From the NCBI GenBank assembly GCA_017467745.1, contig JAFUKV010000173.1, positions 1 through 6,256 of the forward strand: 6,256 nucleotides of DNA. The letters run 5' to 3'. The notes below the pieces were generated by a model, which saw nothing but the letters and a program-made list of their open reading frames with translations, searched no databases and was not told where the DNA came from. This document shows, in pieces, positions 1 through 6,251 of this stretch. The stretch comes from Bacteroidaceae bacterium. Its GTDB lineage: Bacteria > Bacteroidota > Bacteroidia > Bacteroidales > CHK158-818. A program made the position numbers and the translations under genes. Position 1 is the stretch's first letter; each line of letters starts with the position of its first letter.

Positions 1-65
1 AGCTCATTTGTCAGCGCGCAACGTTCGGGAAGTGGAGGCCGGAAGTTCGAGTCTTCTCACCCCGA
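1..65 (+). tRNA. tRNA-Pro (anticodon CGG), 3' portion, possibly degenerate
   Basis: The window starts at about tRNA position 9, so the 5' acceptor strand is missing. The T arm is clear: stem 41-45/53-57 around loop TTCGAGT (46-52). The 3' acceptor strand is CACCCCG (58-64) with discriminator A65 and no encoded CCA, as is common in Bacteroidetes. It would pair with CGGGGTG, giving the C1-G72/A73 end typical of bacterial proline tRNA. The anticodon loop TTCGGGA (24-30) reads CGG, so it would decode CCG. Oddities: the D stem 2-5/14-17 has a T-C mismatch, the anticodon stem 19-23/31-35 has A-G and G-A mismatches, and the D loop has GT where G18-G19 is expected. It is either a decayed copy or an unusual tRNA. 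The proline assignment is fairly safe; functionality is not. Confidence 0.72.
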
Positions 66-69
66 AAAT

Positions 70-98
70 AAAAGCAAACGATTATATCGTTTGCTTTT
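70..98 (+). terminator. Rho-independent terminator after the tRNA
   Basis: A perfect 13-bp inverted repeat (70-82 and 86-98) closes on the 3-base loop TAT. T-rich sequence continues through 107. It begins five bases after the tRNA discriminator base, so it most likely ends the tRNA transcript. Confidence 0.85.
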
Positions 99-432
99 TT
101 ATTTTTTAGACACTTGGAACTTACAATCTGTACGACTTTTTCACGGTATTAAAGCTAATAAAAAAACGAATTTAGCCTCAACACGAGGCTTTTAATTCAG
201 GCAGTAGTGCTCTTCAACAATCATTCTTTCAAACCTGCCGAAAACCACATTTATTATCTCTTTGTTTACCCAAAGCACATGTATTACACTATTCCAGTAC
301 TCTTAGAAATCAACTAAAAGGTCAATTCACATTGTTTGTATCCAATCTCATATTTTCCTGATTTTCAATCAAGTTCAATCCATTAGAAATTACAAAAGAA
401 GCCTAATTCAGCTATAAGCAGATACAGATAAA
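99..432. other. Intergenic region without a supported gene
   Basis: AT-rich sequence between the tRNA terminator and the stop codon of the minus-strand hydrolase. I found no start-to-stop reading frame that resembles a protein and no clear TAnnTTTG promoter on either strand. The only structured element is the hairpin at 168-198. A minus-strand frame is open from 302 down to a TAA at 192-194 but has no good start codon. The region may simply be the 3' untranslated part of the hydrolase transcript. Confidence 0.5.
168..198 (-). terminator. Hairpin, candidate terminator for the GH71/GH99-like gene
   Basis: The core stem AGCCTC/GAGGCT (174-179 with 185-190) closes a 5-base loop. It is extended by GAATT/AATTC (168-172 with 194-198) across a small internal loop. 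Read on the minus strand, the core is followed after a short AT spacer by a run of seven T (complement of 160-166). On the plus strand only four T follow, so a minus-strand role is favoured. It lies about 240 bases beyond the hydrolase stop codon, which is far for a dedicated terminator, so the assignment is tentative. Confidence 0.45.
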
Positions 433-2241
433 CTATTTCACCGAATACACAAAATTGAATCTACCCGAAGGCGCCACATCCCCATTCACATAAAAATCCA
501 TGATATTACCTTCTTCCTGCATATTATCGCTCCATTTAAATTCAAGATTGACGTCATCGCCTTTTATACCCAACAATGATTTCTTGATTTTAATTTCCAT
601 CTTATTCTCTTTTACTGCATATTCCACCTCTGCGACTTTACACCAATCCCACAAATTACCTTTATTACGCTCCAATATCGCTTTTCGTTTGTCGGGCGAG
701 ATACGATTCAACACAAAATCGTAACCTTGCCATCCGCTGGATTTATCACGGTCAACATCTATAAACAAGCACATCCAATTTTTAGCATCCATAGGCGATG
801 TAATATTTTCTGCCGTTTCCACATAGAAATAAACATACTTATCATCTCTGGCAACTTTCGCCCCGATTATATCATTGCGTCCGGTGTAATTCGTATAATG
901 CTTATCTGCATGGCCGCGATGATTACGAATCATTGTATTGCCCTTGTAATGTTTAAAATCCGGCGATACCGCATCCCAACCGTCAAACCGTCCGATTTTA
1001 AACGTTTGTTTTCCAGATACTCGTTGAGAAGCGTCCATCCCTTTAAACTTCCGGATATTGCTTACCAACTGCAAATAATAAACGTCTCCTTTATCTCCCC
1101 AAGCCTTTACAGGTTCAATATCACGACTACGGTCCCAATCGTACTGATCGGGGAACGAGAATGGCAAATGCGGATTATTAGGAGGCCAATTCAAATGTTT
1201 TCCGGCAATAAATTCATTCCAACCTGTTACAAAAATAAGATCGGGATCTATCTCTATCGCCCTATCCCACTGCTCCTGAAAATTATATCCATACAAATAT
1301 GCATCCGGCTCTTTACGATGTCCGTACTTTTTTGTATAGCTACGTCCGTATGCGCTATCGCAATTAAAAGCATAACAATGTTCGCCGTTTTCCGCACATG
1401 TATTTTGCGCCGTACTCACAACAACTTGTTCGCACGAACCATCCGGGCGAGTTACATATTTATTCTGCGGATAAACCTCCATCCACGCCCACTGTGTATT
1501 ATCGGCCGGGCCATTCACATAATCCGGCTGACCGGGACGGAATGTAAAAAACTCTCGAATCTCCCGATTAACAGGATCGTCATCCGAACCTACAATTTCC
1601 GGGTATGCCATAATAATAGGCTTTCCTTGCCAATAAAACCACAAATCAGGATACCTGTTCTGCGCATAAACATCCCGATATAAATTTTTTATGGAAACTG
1701 CCGCCTCCGGAATAGGGCCGAAAGGAAGCATAAATGCTATTTTCGGAACTCGTACTCCATCCTGTCGCGCTTTATCCCACACTTCCATTAAAACATCGTA
1801 CGACGTTTTCCAAAGGAAACTGCCGTTCGTACAATCGAAAAACACAACATCCACACCGGCATCAGCCAACATTTCCGCATGTTTTCTTAACACCCATGCA
1901 TCCGTAGTGCGATAGTATCCGAAAAGAGGCTCGTCCCAAAAGCAAGGTTGAAGTTCCGCCCCCCAAGCCGGATGATTGTAATCATCTTTCGCCTCGGGAT
2001 ATTTTCGCAACGTTTCCGTAATATTGCAAACTTTGTCATAATCAGCTTGTCGTTCCGTATGCCATGTCCAATAAAACATAGCAACATATTTTCCGCTCCG
2101 CTTAGATGACACATTGTCCGACATCGGTAATTTTCGGCCTAAGGCATCTGTTGCAGCCCAATTATCACTCGACACCTGACACAAGCAATCGTTATATACT
2201 CCTCCCAAAAGAAAAAGAAGAAAAATAGCAATAGATTTCAT
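433..2241 (-). CDS. Secreted GH71/GH99-like glycoside hydrolase with C-terminal CBM9-like domain
   Basis: Predicted secreted carbohydrate-active protein of 602 residues; substrate unknown. The start is taken as the ATG at 2241-2239, giving MKSIAIFLLFLLGG, a normal signal-peptide N terminus. ATG at 2247 is equally possible; the frame stays open to a TTG at 2274, which would put a charged stretch before the hydrophobic core. Cysteines at 19 and 21 follow the core, but no clean lipobox is seen, so lipoprotein status is undecided. Residues about 50-400 look like a GH71/GH99-type barrel: strand-like segments AMFYWTWH (54-61), DVVFFDCTNG (131-140), KIAFMLPFG (167-175), KPIIMAYPE (207-215), then WAWMEVYPQ (251-259) and the signature GWNEF (340-344). 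Residues about 414-602 resemble a CBM9/DOMON-like beta sandwich (YVYFYVET, MCLFIDVDRD, YDFVLNR). By comparison with GH99 NE-W-H-E, Glu343 is kept but the second Glu is Ala346, so chemistry may differ. Family-level call by recognition of motifs; no alignment was run. Confidence 0.75.
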   Translation of the reverse strand: MKSIAIFLLFLLGGVYNDCLCQVSSDNWAATDALGRKLPMSDNVSSKRSGKYVAMFYWTWHTERQADYDKVCNITETLRKYPEAKDDYNHPAWGAELQPCFWDEPLFGYYRTTDAWVLRKHAEMLADAGVDVVFFDCTNGSFLWKTSYDVLMEVWDKARQDGVRVPKIAFMLPFGPIPEAAVSIKNLYRDVYAQNRYPDLWFYWQGKPIIMAYPEIVGSDDDPVNREIREFFTFRPGQPDYVNGPADNTQWAWMEVYPQNKYVTRPDGSCEQVVVSTAQNTCAENGEHCYAFNCDSAYGRSYTKKYGHRKEPDAYLYGYNFQEQWDRAIEIDPDLIFVTGWNEFIAGKHLNWPPNNPHLPFSFPDQYDWDRSRDIEPVKAWGDKGDVYYLQLVSNIRKFKGMDASQRVSGKQTFKIGRFDGWDAVSPDFKHYKGNTMIRNHRGHADKHYTNYTGRNDIIGAKVARDDKYVYFYVETAENITSPMDAKNWMCLFIDVDRDKSSGWQGYDFVLNRISPDKRKAILERNKGNLWDWCKVAEVEYAVKENKMEIKIKKSLLGIKGDDVNLEFKWSDNMQEEGNIMDFYVNGDVAPSGRFNFVYSVK

Positions 2242-2304
2242 AATCATAAAAACCGATTTACAAACTCTTAACAAACCACAAAAAATCCCTTTTTATTAGA
2301 GATA

Positions 2305-2312
2305 CAAATTTA
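2305..2312 (-). promoter_or_regulatory. Candidate -7 box for the GH71/GH99-like gene
   Basis: On the minus strand this reads TAAATTTG, an exact match to the Bacteroides -7 consensus TAnnTTTG. It lies about 64 bases upstream of the chosen ATG at 2241, leaving a leader of roughly 55-60 bases. No good TTTG -33 element is visible at the expected spacing, so it is only a candidate. Confidence 0.35.
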
Positions 2313-2422
2313 CAATTTCAGAAACGTTTATACCTTATAATTATCAATTAATATCTGTCTCTATTCCGATAATTCACACTCGCAAACAATCTGCTACAAT
2401 CAACCAATCGAAATTTCCATGA

Positions 2423-2439
2423 TATTGGCAAATCCAATA
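2423..2439. repeat. Inverted repeat upstream of the nhaD promoter, possible operator
   Basis: TATTGG (2423-2428) and CCAATA (2434-2439) form a perfect 6-bp inverted repeat with a 5-base spacer, ending one base before the presumed -33 element. A further CCAAT copy sits at 2404-2408. Placement and symmetry suit a regulator site, but a repeat this short can arise by chance in AT-rich DNA. Confidence 0.25.
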
Positions 2440-2440
2440 A

Positions 2441-2471
2441 TTGATTACCGAAACGATTTTTTATATCTTTG
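2441..2471 (+). promoter_or_regulatory. Bacteroides-type promoter of nhaD
   Basis: The -7 box TATCTTTG (2464-2471) matches TAnnTTTG exactly. TTG at 2441-2443 lies 20 bases upstream, matching the usual -33 element and spacing. The predicted transcript start is near 2476-2479, giving a leader of about 45 bases. This argues against the upstream in-frame TTG at 2441 as a start codon, because it lies before the transcript start. Confidence 0.75.
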
Positions 2472-2521
2472 CGCACGTAAAAAAATACACCGACTCTAAA
2501 TCCAATGATAAAATACATACT

Positions 2522-3856
2522 ATGACACTATCAATGATTACAATTTTTGTGTTAGGATATGCTTGTATAGCATTAGAACACAAAATAAAAACGGACAAAG
2601 CCAGTACCGCTCTATTCATGTTCGGTCTTATATGGTCGGTATACGCATTATTTTCCAATAACGAGAATTGCAATACGGAACTATTAGAACACTTAGGCAG
2701 CACCTGCGAAACACTCGTATTTCTTATCGGTGCCATGACAATTGTAGAATTAATCGATACTCACGGGGGCTTCCACATCATCACCGAACATATAACAACC
2801 CACAATAAAAACAGACTTTTATGGATACTGGCCATTATCACATTTTTTATGTCGGCCGTACTCGATAATATGACTACCACCATAATAATGGTAATGATGT
2901 TACGCCGCATCATATCAAATGCCAAAGAACGGTGGTTTTTCGCCGGAGTAATCATTATTGCGGCAAACAGTGGAGGAGCATGGTCTCCTATTGGCGATAT
3001 TACCACGATAATGCTATGGATGCGCGGTAATGTGACGACACCGAGTATCATAGGATTCCTCATCATTCCTTGTTTGGTATCTCTCATTATTCCTGCATAT
3101 ATTGCGGAGAAACAACTTAAAAAATTCAAATCTTCTACAATTTCTTCCGTACAGCATACCACCAGTTTACCCAAAGGCGTAAGTAAAAGTTTTAGCCGAG
3201 GAATTCTTTTCGCAGGTATAGCAGGTTTACTTTTCGTTCCGATTTTTAAAAGCATTACCGGCCTCCCTCCTTACGTGGGTATTATGTTTTCTTTGGGATG
3301 CCTCTGGATTTTCACCGAATTTGTATACGGCAGAAAACACGGCTTTGAAGAATCCGCCAAAAACCGCGTATCCAAAATACTTCGACGCATAGATATGCCA
3401 ACTATCTTATTCTTTCTTGGCATATTAATGTCGGTAGCCGGACTGCAAAGCGCCGGAGTACTTGGAGATATGGCCGATTTTCTCGATAAAAACGTTCATG
3501 AAATATTTTCTATCGCTTCGGTAGTAGGTATATTGTCGTCTATCGTAGATAACGTTCCGTTGGTTGCGGCTTGCATGGGTATGTATCCGGTAGCAGACCC
3601 GGCAACTATTGCTGCCAGCGTAGATCCTGCATACATGCAAGCATTTATGCAAGACGGGCTATTCTGGCTTCTGCTTACTTATTGCGCAGGGGTTGGAGGT
3701 AGTCTGCTCATTATCGGTTCTGCAGCCGGAGTAGTAGCTATGGGATTAGAAAAAATAGACTTTACTTGGTATTTAAAAAATATTACCTCTCTGGCTTTTA
3801 TCGGATATGCAGCAGGTATTTTTATAATATACCTCGAATCTTTATTATTGATGTAA
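2522..3856 (+). CDS. nhaD: NhaD-family Na+/H+ antiporter
   Basis: Inner-membrane antiporter of the ion transporter superfamily, expected to exchange cytoplasmic Na+ (or Li+) for external protons in salt and pH homeostasis. The ATG at 2522 gives 444 residues beginning MTLSMITIFVLGYACIALEH, which matches the usual N terminus of the family. The frame extends upstream to a TTG at 2441, but that part lies in the promoter. Many hydrophobic segments span the whole length. Family hallmarks: DNMTTT at 115-120; NSGGAWSPIGD at 149-159 followed by TTIMLWM; a second half-repeat VDNVPLVA at 342-349; and GGSLLIIGSAAG at 392-403. The two DN motifs fit the inverted-repeat architecture known for this superfamily. 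The polar loop around 200-222, rich in Ser and Thr, is probably cytoplasmic. The reading frame is intact with normal length. The next gene starts 92 bases downstream on the same strand and may be co-transcribed. Confidence 0.92.
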   Translation: MTLSMITIFVLGYACIALEHKIKTDKASTALFMFGLIWSVYALFSNNENCNTELLEHLGSTCETLVFLIGAMTIVELIDTHGGFHIITEHITTHNKNRLLWILAIITFFMSAVLDNMTTTIIMVMMLRRIISNAKERWFFAGVIIIAANSGGAWSPIGDITTIMLWMRGNVTTPSIIGFLIIPCLVSLIIPAYIAEKQLKKFKSSTISSVQHTTSLPKGVSKSFSRGILFAGIAGLLFVPIFKSITGLPPYVGIMFSLGCLWIFTEFVYGRKHGFEESAKNRVSKILRRIDMPTILFFLGILMSVAGLQSAGVLGDMADFLDKNVHEIFSIASVVGILSSIVDNVPLVAACMGMYPVADPATIAASVDPAYMQAFMQDGLFWLLLTYCAGVGGSLLIIGSAAGVVAMGLEKIDFTWYLKNITSLAFIGYAAGIFIIYLESLLLM

Positions 3857-3866
3857 TGTTATTCTC

Positions 3867-3896
3867 TTTCAAGGACGATTAAATTCCCCCTTGAAA
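3867..3896 (+). other. Inverted repeat between nhaD and the B3/B4 gene
   Basis: TTTCAAGG (3867-3874) pairs with CCTTGAAA (3889-3896) around a 14-base loop. No T-run follows, so it is not a classical terminator. It may be an mRNA 3'-end or processing structure, leaving nhaD and the next gene possibly co-transcribed. Confidence 0.3.
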
Positions 3897-3948
3897 ACCG
3901 TAAAAACGCATCTTAATTATAATATTTTCAAGTTATCTCTGTCTATCT

Positions 3949-4629
3949 ATGAAATTTGAAATCTGCATATCCCCTAAAATAAGAGAGGCTTGCCCTACAT
4001 TCAGAGCCGGAATAATTTACGCCGATGTTACGAACAACGATTATAACGATTTATTGTGGAATGAAATAGCAAAAGAGTGCGAATTTCTGAAACAATCGTA
4101 CACAATAGAGCAGATAAACAAAAGACCTAACATTCTGGCAACACGTAACGCCTATAAAAAAACAGGAAAAGACCCTAATCGTTACAGACCGTCTGCCGAA
4201 TCTCTCACTCGACGTATCATACGAAATATCGATTTATACCGCATTAATACGTTAGTAGATCTTATTAATCTGGTTTCTCTACGCAGCGGTTATTCCATCG
4301 GGGGATTCGATGCTGAAAAAATATCGGGTAATAAACTTACATTAGGAATAGGTGAAGTCGAAGAGATATTCCACGGCATAGGACGAGGCATTCTTAACAT
4401 TGAGGGATTGCCCGTCTATCGCGATGCCATTGGAGGAATAGGAACCCCTACAAGCGATGAAGAACGCACTAAAATAGGACTGAACACAAAAAAAATTTTA
4501 GTTATAATAAATTCTCACGGTACACATGAAGACCTTTCGGATACTATAATATACACCGAATACCTTCTAAAAAAGTTTGCAGAAGCAAACAATATCAAAC
4601 ATCAAATTATAAAAAATTCATTTGAATGA
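3949..4629 (+). CDS. Freestanding B3/B4 domain protein (PheRS-beta editing-domain homologue)
   Basis: Cytoplasmic protein of 226 residues made almost entirely of the B3/B4 domain (COG3382 type). In the beta chain of phenylalanyl-tRNA synthetase this domain hydrolyses Tyr wrongly attached to tRNA-Phe. Diagnostic stretches are LATRNAYKKTGKDPNRYRPS (63-82), with ESLTRRI just after, then LVDLINLVSLRSGYSIGGFD (102-121), and PVYRDAIGGIGTPTSDEERT (155-174). The last contains the GTPTSD-ERT signature shared with PheT. No catalytic core, anticodon-binding or OB domain is attached, so it cannot be a synthetase fragment with charging activity. A trans-editing or other tRNA-related role is inference; the cellular function of standalone members is not established to my knowledge. 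The ATG at 3949 is chosen because homology begins right after it (MKFEICISPKI). It has no clear promoter of its own and follows nhaD by 92 bases. Confidence 0.88.
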   Translation: MKFEICISPKIREACPTFRAGIIYADVTNNDYNDLLWNEIAKECEFLKQSYTIEQINKRPNILATRNAYKKTGKDPNRYRPSAESLTRRIIRNIDLYRINTLVDLINLVSLRSGYSIGGFDAEKISGNKLTLGIGEVEEIFHGIGRGILNIEGLPVYRDAIGGIGTPTSDEERTKIGLNTKKILVIINSHGTHEDLSDTIIYTEYLLKKFAEANNIKHQIIKNSFE

Positions 4630-4650
4630 AATAAATATTTAGCTTTTTTA

Positions 4651-4683
4651 TTTCAAAAATCTCGCGGGAAATGTTTATCTTTG
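4651..4683 (+). promoter_or_regulatory. Bacteroides-type promoter of the winged-helix gene
   Basis: TATCTTTG (4676-4683) matches TAnnTTTG exactly. TTTC at 4651-4654, one mismatch from the -33 consensus TTTG, is 21 bases upstream. Transcription would start near 4690, leaving a leader of about 46 bases before the ATG at 4736. The -7 box is identical to that of nhaD. Confidence 0.7.
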
Positions 4684-4735
4684 ACATAAGGTATATCTAT
4701 TATACAAAAATTGTTTTACCTAAATTGAAAAAGAA

Positions 4736-4939
4736 ATGAACATTGAAGTAATCGGAATCAACGCCGGATTAGTGTGGAATGCACTGAACGACAATGGAAA
4801 ATTGACCCTGAAAGAAATCAAAAAAGCGACAAAATTGAAAGAAAAAGAAATTTATGCCGCACTGGGTTGGTTAGCTCGCGAAGGAAAAATCTCTTTCGAA
4901 GAAGAATCTGAAGAAATCGTTATCAAACTAATTGGGTAA
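4736..4939 (+). CDS. Small winged helix-turn-helix protein (DUF2582 family)
   Basis: A 67-residue protein that is a single winged-helix domain of the type annotated DUF2582, common in Bacteroidetes. Layout: first helix about GINAGLVWNALNDNG (7-21); second helix LTLKEIKKAT (23-32); recognition helix KEKEIYAALGWLAREG (35-50); then a two-strand wing KISFEEESEEIVIKLIG (51-67). No second domain, ligand pocket or membrane segment is present. The fold suggests DNA binding, but the acidic wing is unusual for DNA contact and no target is known, so it may act in protein interaction. It has its own promoter and ends 12 bases before a strong terminator, so it probably forms a short single-gene transcript as well as the end of any readthrough from the B3/B4 gene. 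The start ATG follows a purine-rich run (GAAAAAGAA) at normal distance. Confidence 0.88.
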   Translation: MNIEVIGINAGLVWNALNDNGKLTLKEIKKATKLKEKEIYAALGWLAREGKISFEEESEEIVIKLIG

Positions 4940-4950
4940 CACGATTAAAG

Positions 4951-5012
4951 ATAATGTATATAAAAAGAAGATGCGTAAATTAATTTATGCATCTTCTTTT
5001 TATATACATTAT
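4951..5012. terminator. Two-way terminator, 62-base near-perfect palindrome
   Basis: Arms 4951-4979 and 4984-5012 pair over 29 positions with one G-T wobble (4975/4988) and a 4-base loop. The inner part carries an A-run (4962-4966) before GAAGATGC and the matching GCATCTTC before a T-run (4997-5001), so a U-tract follows the hairpin on either strand. It separates the plus-strand winged-helix gene from the convergent GH88 gene. The GH88 stop codon (5009-5011) lies inside the right arm. Confidence 0.9.
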
Positions 5013-6214
5013 TTATTCAATACCGACCTTTTGTACCGGCATAACGCCTCTAAATAGTAATAATCGGCATATGTAAGAGGTACATCTATTTCCGAACTTA
5101 ACGGCAAAGCCCCTACGCTATGTTTCAATAAAAAATTTCCATTTGTACCGAACTCCGCCCTATATGCAGGAGAGGACAACGAAATTAACTGGCTTTCCGC
5201 CACAGACAAATATTGTTTTTTCAATTTCGCATCGACAAAATCGCTTAACTCTATTAAGGCGGAAGCCATAATAGAGGCTGACGACGCATCGCGTTTCGCA
5301 TTCGGAATATCCGGAGCATCGAAATCCCAATAAGGAATTTTATCGGCCGGCAAATTCGGGTGATTGATCAAATAAGAGGCTATTGCTTTCGCTTTATCGA
5401 GATAACGAGTTAATCCGGTCTCCCGAAACATCATTGTATAACCATACAGCCCCCATGCTTGACCGCGAGACCAAGAAGACGAATGCGAATAACCCTGCCA
5501 AGTTTCTCTCTTTTCCGGTTTTCCCGTATTAATGTCATACGAAACTACGTGATAACAACTATTATCGGGTCGGTAATGATTTTCCGCCGTTTTATCTGCA
5601 TGACTAACCGCCATTCTATAAAAAGACGAATCTCCGGAATAACGAGCAGCCCACAACAACAATTCCAAATTCATCATATTATCTATGATGACCGGATATT
5701 GCCAATGTTGTTTATTAAAATCCCATGACCTTATCAATCCGATTTTTGAATTGTAGCGAGTAGATAACGATCGGGCGGCCGTCAACATAACATCCGGATA
5801 AGAGGCATTCTCGGTAATCCTATAACCGTTCCCGAAACTGCAATATATCATAAAGCCGACATCGTGATTATTGGTAGTCCATTTTTCCCGCTCTACTCTT
5901 TTCGTAAAATTTTCCGCCAACATCCGGAGAGAATCGTTTCCCGTTAACTCATACAAATACCACAACGAGCCCGGGAAAAAACCGCTTCCCCACCAACGAG
6001 AATCAGAAGTCAACAACTTACCGTCCGCATCAACGCTTTTCGGTAAAAGCATCGTATCGCTTTTCAAAGACTCTGACATCGCATACGCCTGCCTTACGGC
6101 AACATTTACCGACTGAGGTATTAGCTTTTCTAATCGTTTCTTATTTACCGATGCGCACGACTCCGATAATAAAGCTACTACGATAAACAAAAAATATGCA
6201 AGTTGTCTTTTCAT
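5009..6214 (-). CDS. GH88 unsaturated glucuronyl hydrolase, exported
   Basis: Enzyme of 401 residues expected to remove the 4,5-unsaturated uronic acid from the non-reducing end of oligosaccharides made by polysaccharide lyases, by hydrating the double bond. Glycosaminoglycan disaccharides are the usual substrates of Bacteroidetes members. The N terminus is a signal peptide with Cys20 in LLSESC; this is a loose lipobox, so it is a possible lipoprotein. No acidic residues follow the Cys, which argues against surface export and for a periplasmic location. The mature part is an (alpha/alpha)6-barrel type: RWWGSGFFPGSLWYLYELTG (73-92); HDVGFM with Asp118; IIDNMMNLELLLWAA with Asp178; SSWSRGQAWGLYGYTM (246-261); PYWDFDAP (294-301); RDASSASIMASAL (308-320); and SEIDVPLTYADYYYLEAL (374-391). 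Asp118 and Asp178 correspond to the two key aspartates of the family. Length and motifs are complete. The related family GH105 is less likely given these motifs. No lyase or SusC/D genes are in view to fix the substrate. Confidence 0.9.
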   Translation of the reverse strand: MKRQLAYFLFIVVALLSESCASVNKKRLEKLIPQSVNVAVRQAYAMSESLKSDTMLLPKSVDADGKLLTSDSRWWGSGFFPGSLWYLYELTGNDSLRMLAENFTKRVEREKWTTNNHDVGFMIYCSFGNGYRITENASYPDVMLTAARSLSTRYNSKIGLIRSWDFNKQHWQYPVIIDNMMNLELLLWAARYSGDSSFYRMAVSHADKTAENHYRPDNSCYHVVSYDINTGKPEKRETWQGYSHSSSWSRGQAWGLYGYTMMFRETGLTRYLDKAKAIASYLINHPNLPADKIPYWDFDAPDIPNAKRDASSASIMASALIELSDFVDAKLKKQYLSVAESQLISLSSPAYRAEFGTNGNFLLKHSVGALPLSSEIDVPLTYADYYYLEALCRYKRSVLNK

Positions 6215-6243
6215 TACTCGATTTTTTTAAACGTAATTATCTA

Positions 6244-6251
6244 CAAAAATA
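6244..6251 (-). promoter_or_regulatory. Candidate -7 box of the GH88 gene
   Basis: On the minus strand this reads TATTTTTG, an exact match to TAnnTTTG, 29 bases before the ATG at 6214. The predicted leader is about 20-25 bases. The -33 element would lie beyond the window edge, so the promoter cannot be fully judged. Confidence 0.5.

Noticed and set aside
727..1683. A 318-codon plus-strand open frame antisense to the GH71/GH99-like gene
   Set aside because: It mirrors the real minus-strand gene, its translation shows no recognisable motifs and an odd Ile/Arg-rich composition, and no promoter or start context supports it.
2441..2521. TTG at 2441 as the nhaD start
   Set aside because: It coincides with the -33 promoter element and lies upstream of the predicted transcript start. 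The residues it adds do not resemble the family, whereas ATG 2522 gives a typical NhaD N terminus.
2761..3255. A 164-codon minus-strand open frame inside nhaD
   Set aside because: It lies fully opposite the transmembrane-coding part of nhaD, which has clear family motifs; the frame is a shadow of that sequence.
3934..3941. TATCTCTG as a -7 box for the B3/B4 gene
   Set aside because: It has one mismatch to TAnnTTTG, no -33 partner, and would put the transcript start at or next to the ATG.
4627..4655. TGAAATAAA/TTTATTTCA hairpin overlapping the B3/B4 stop codon as a terminator
   Set aside because: The 9-bp stem is almost all A-T with an 11-base loop and no T-run after it, so it is too weak to call.
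4689..4721. AGGTA/TACCT inverted repeat in the winged-helix gene leader
   Set aside because: Only 5 bp with a long loop; it could be an autoregulatory site but is not distinguishable from chance.
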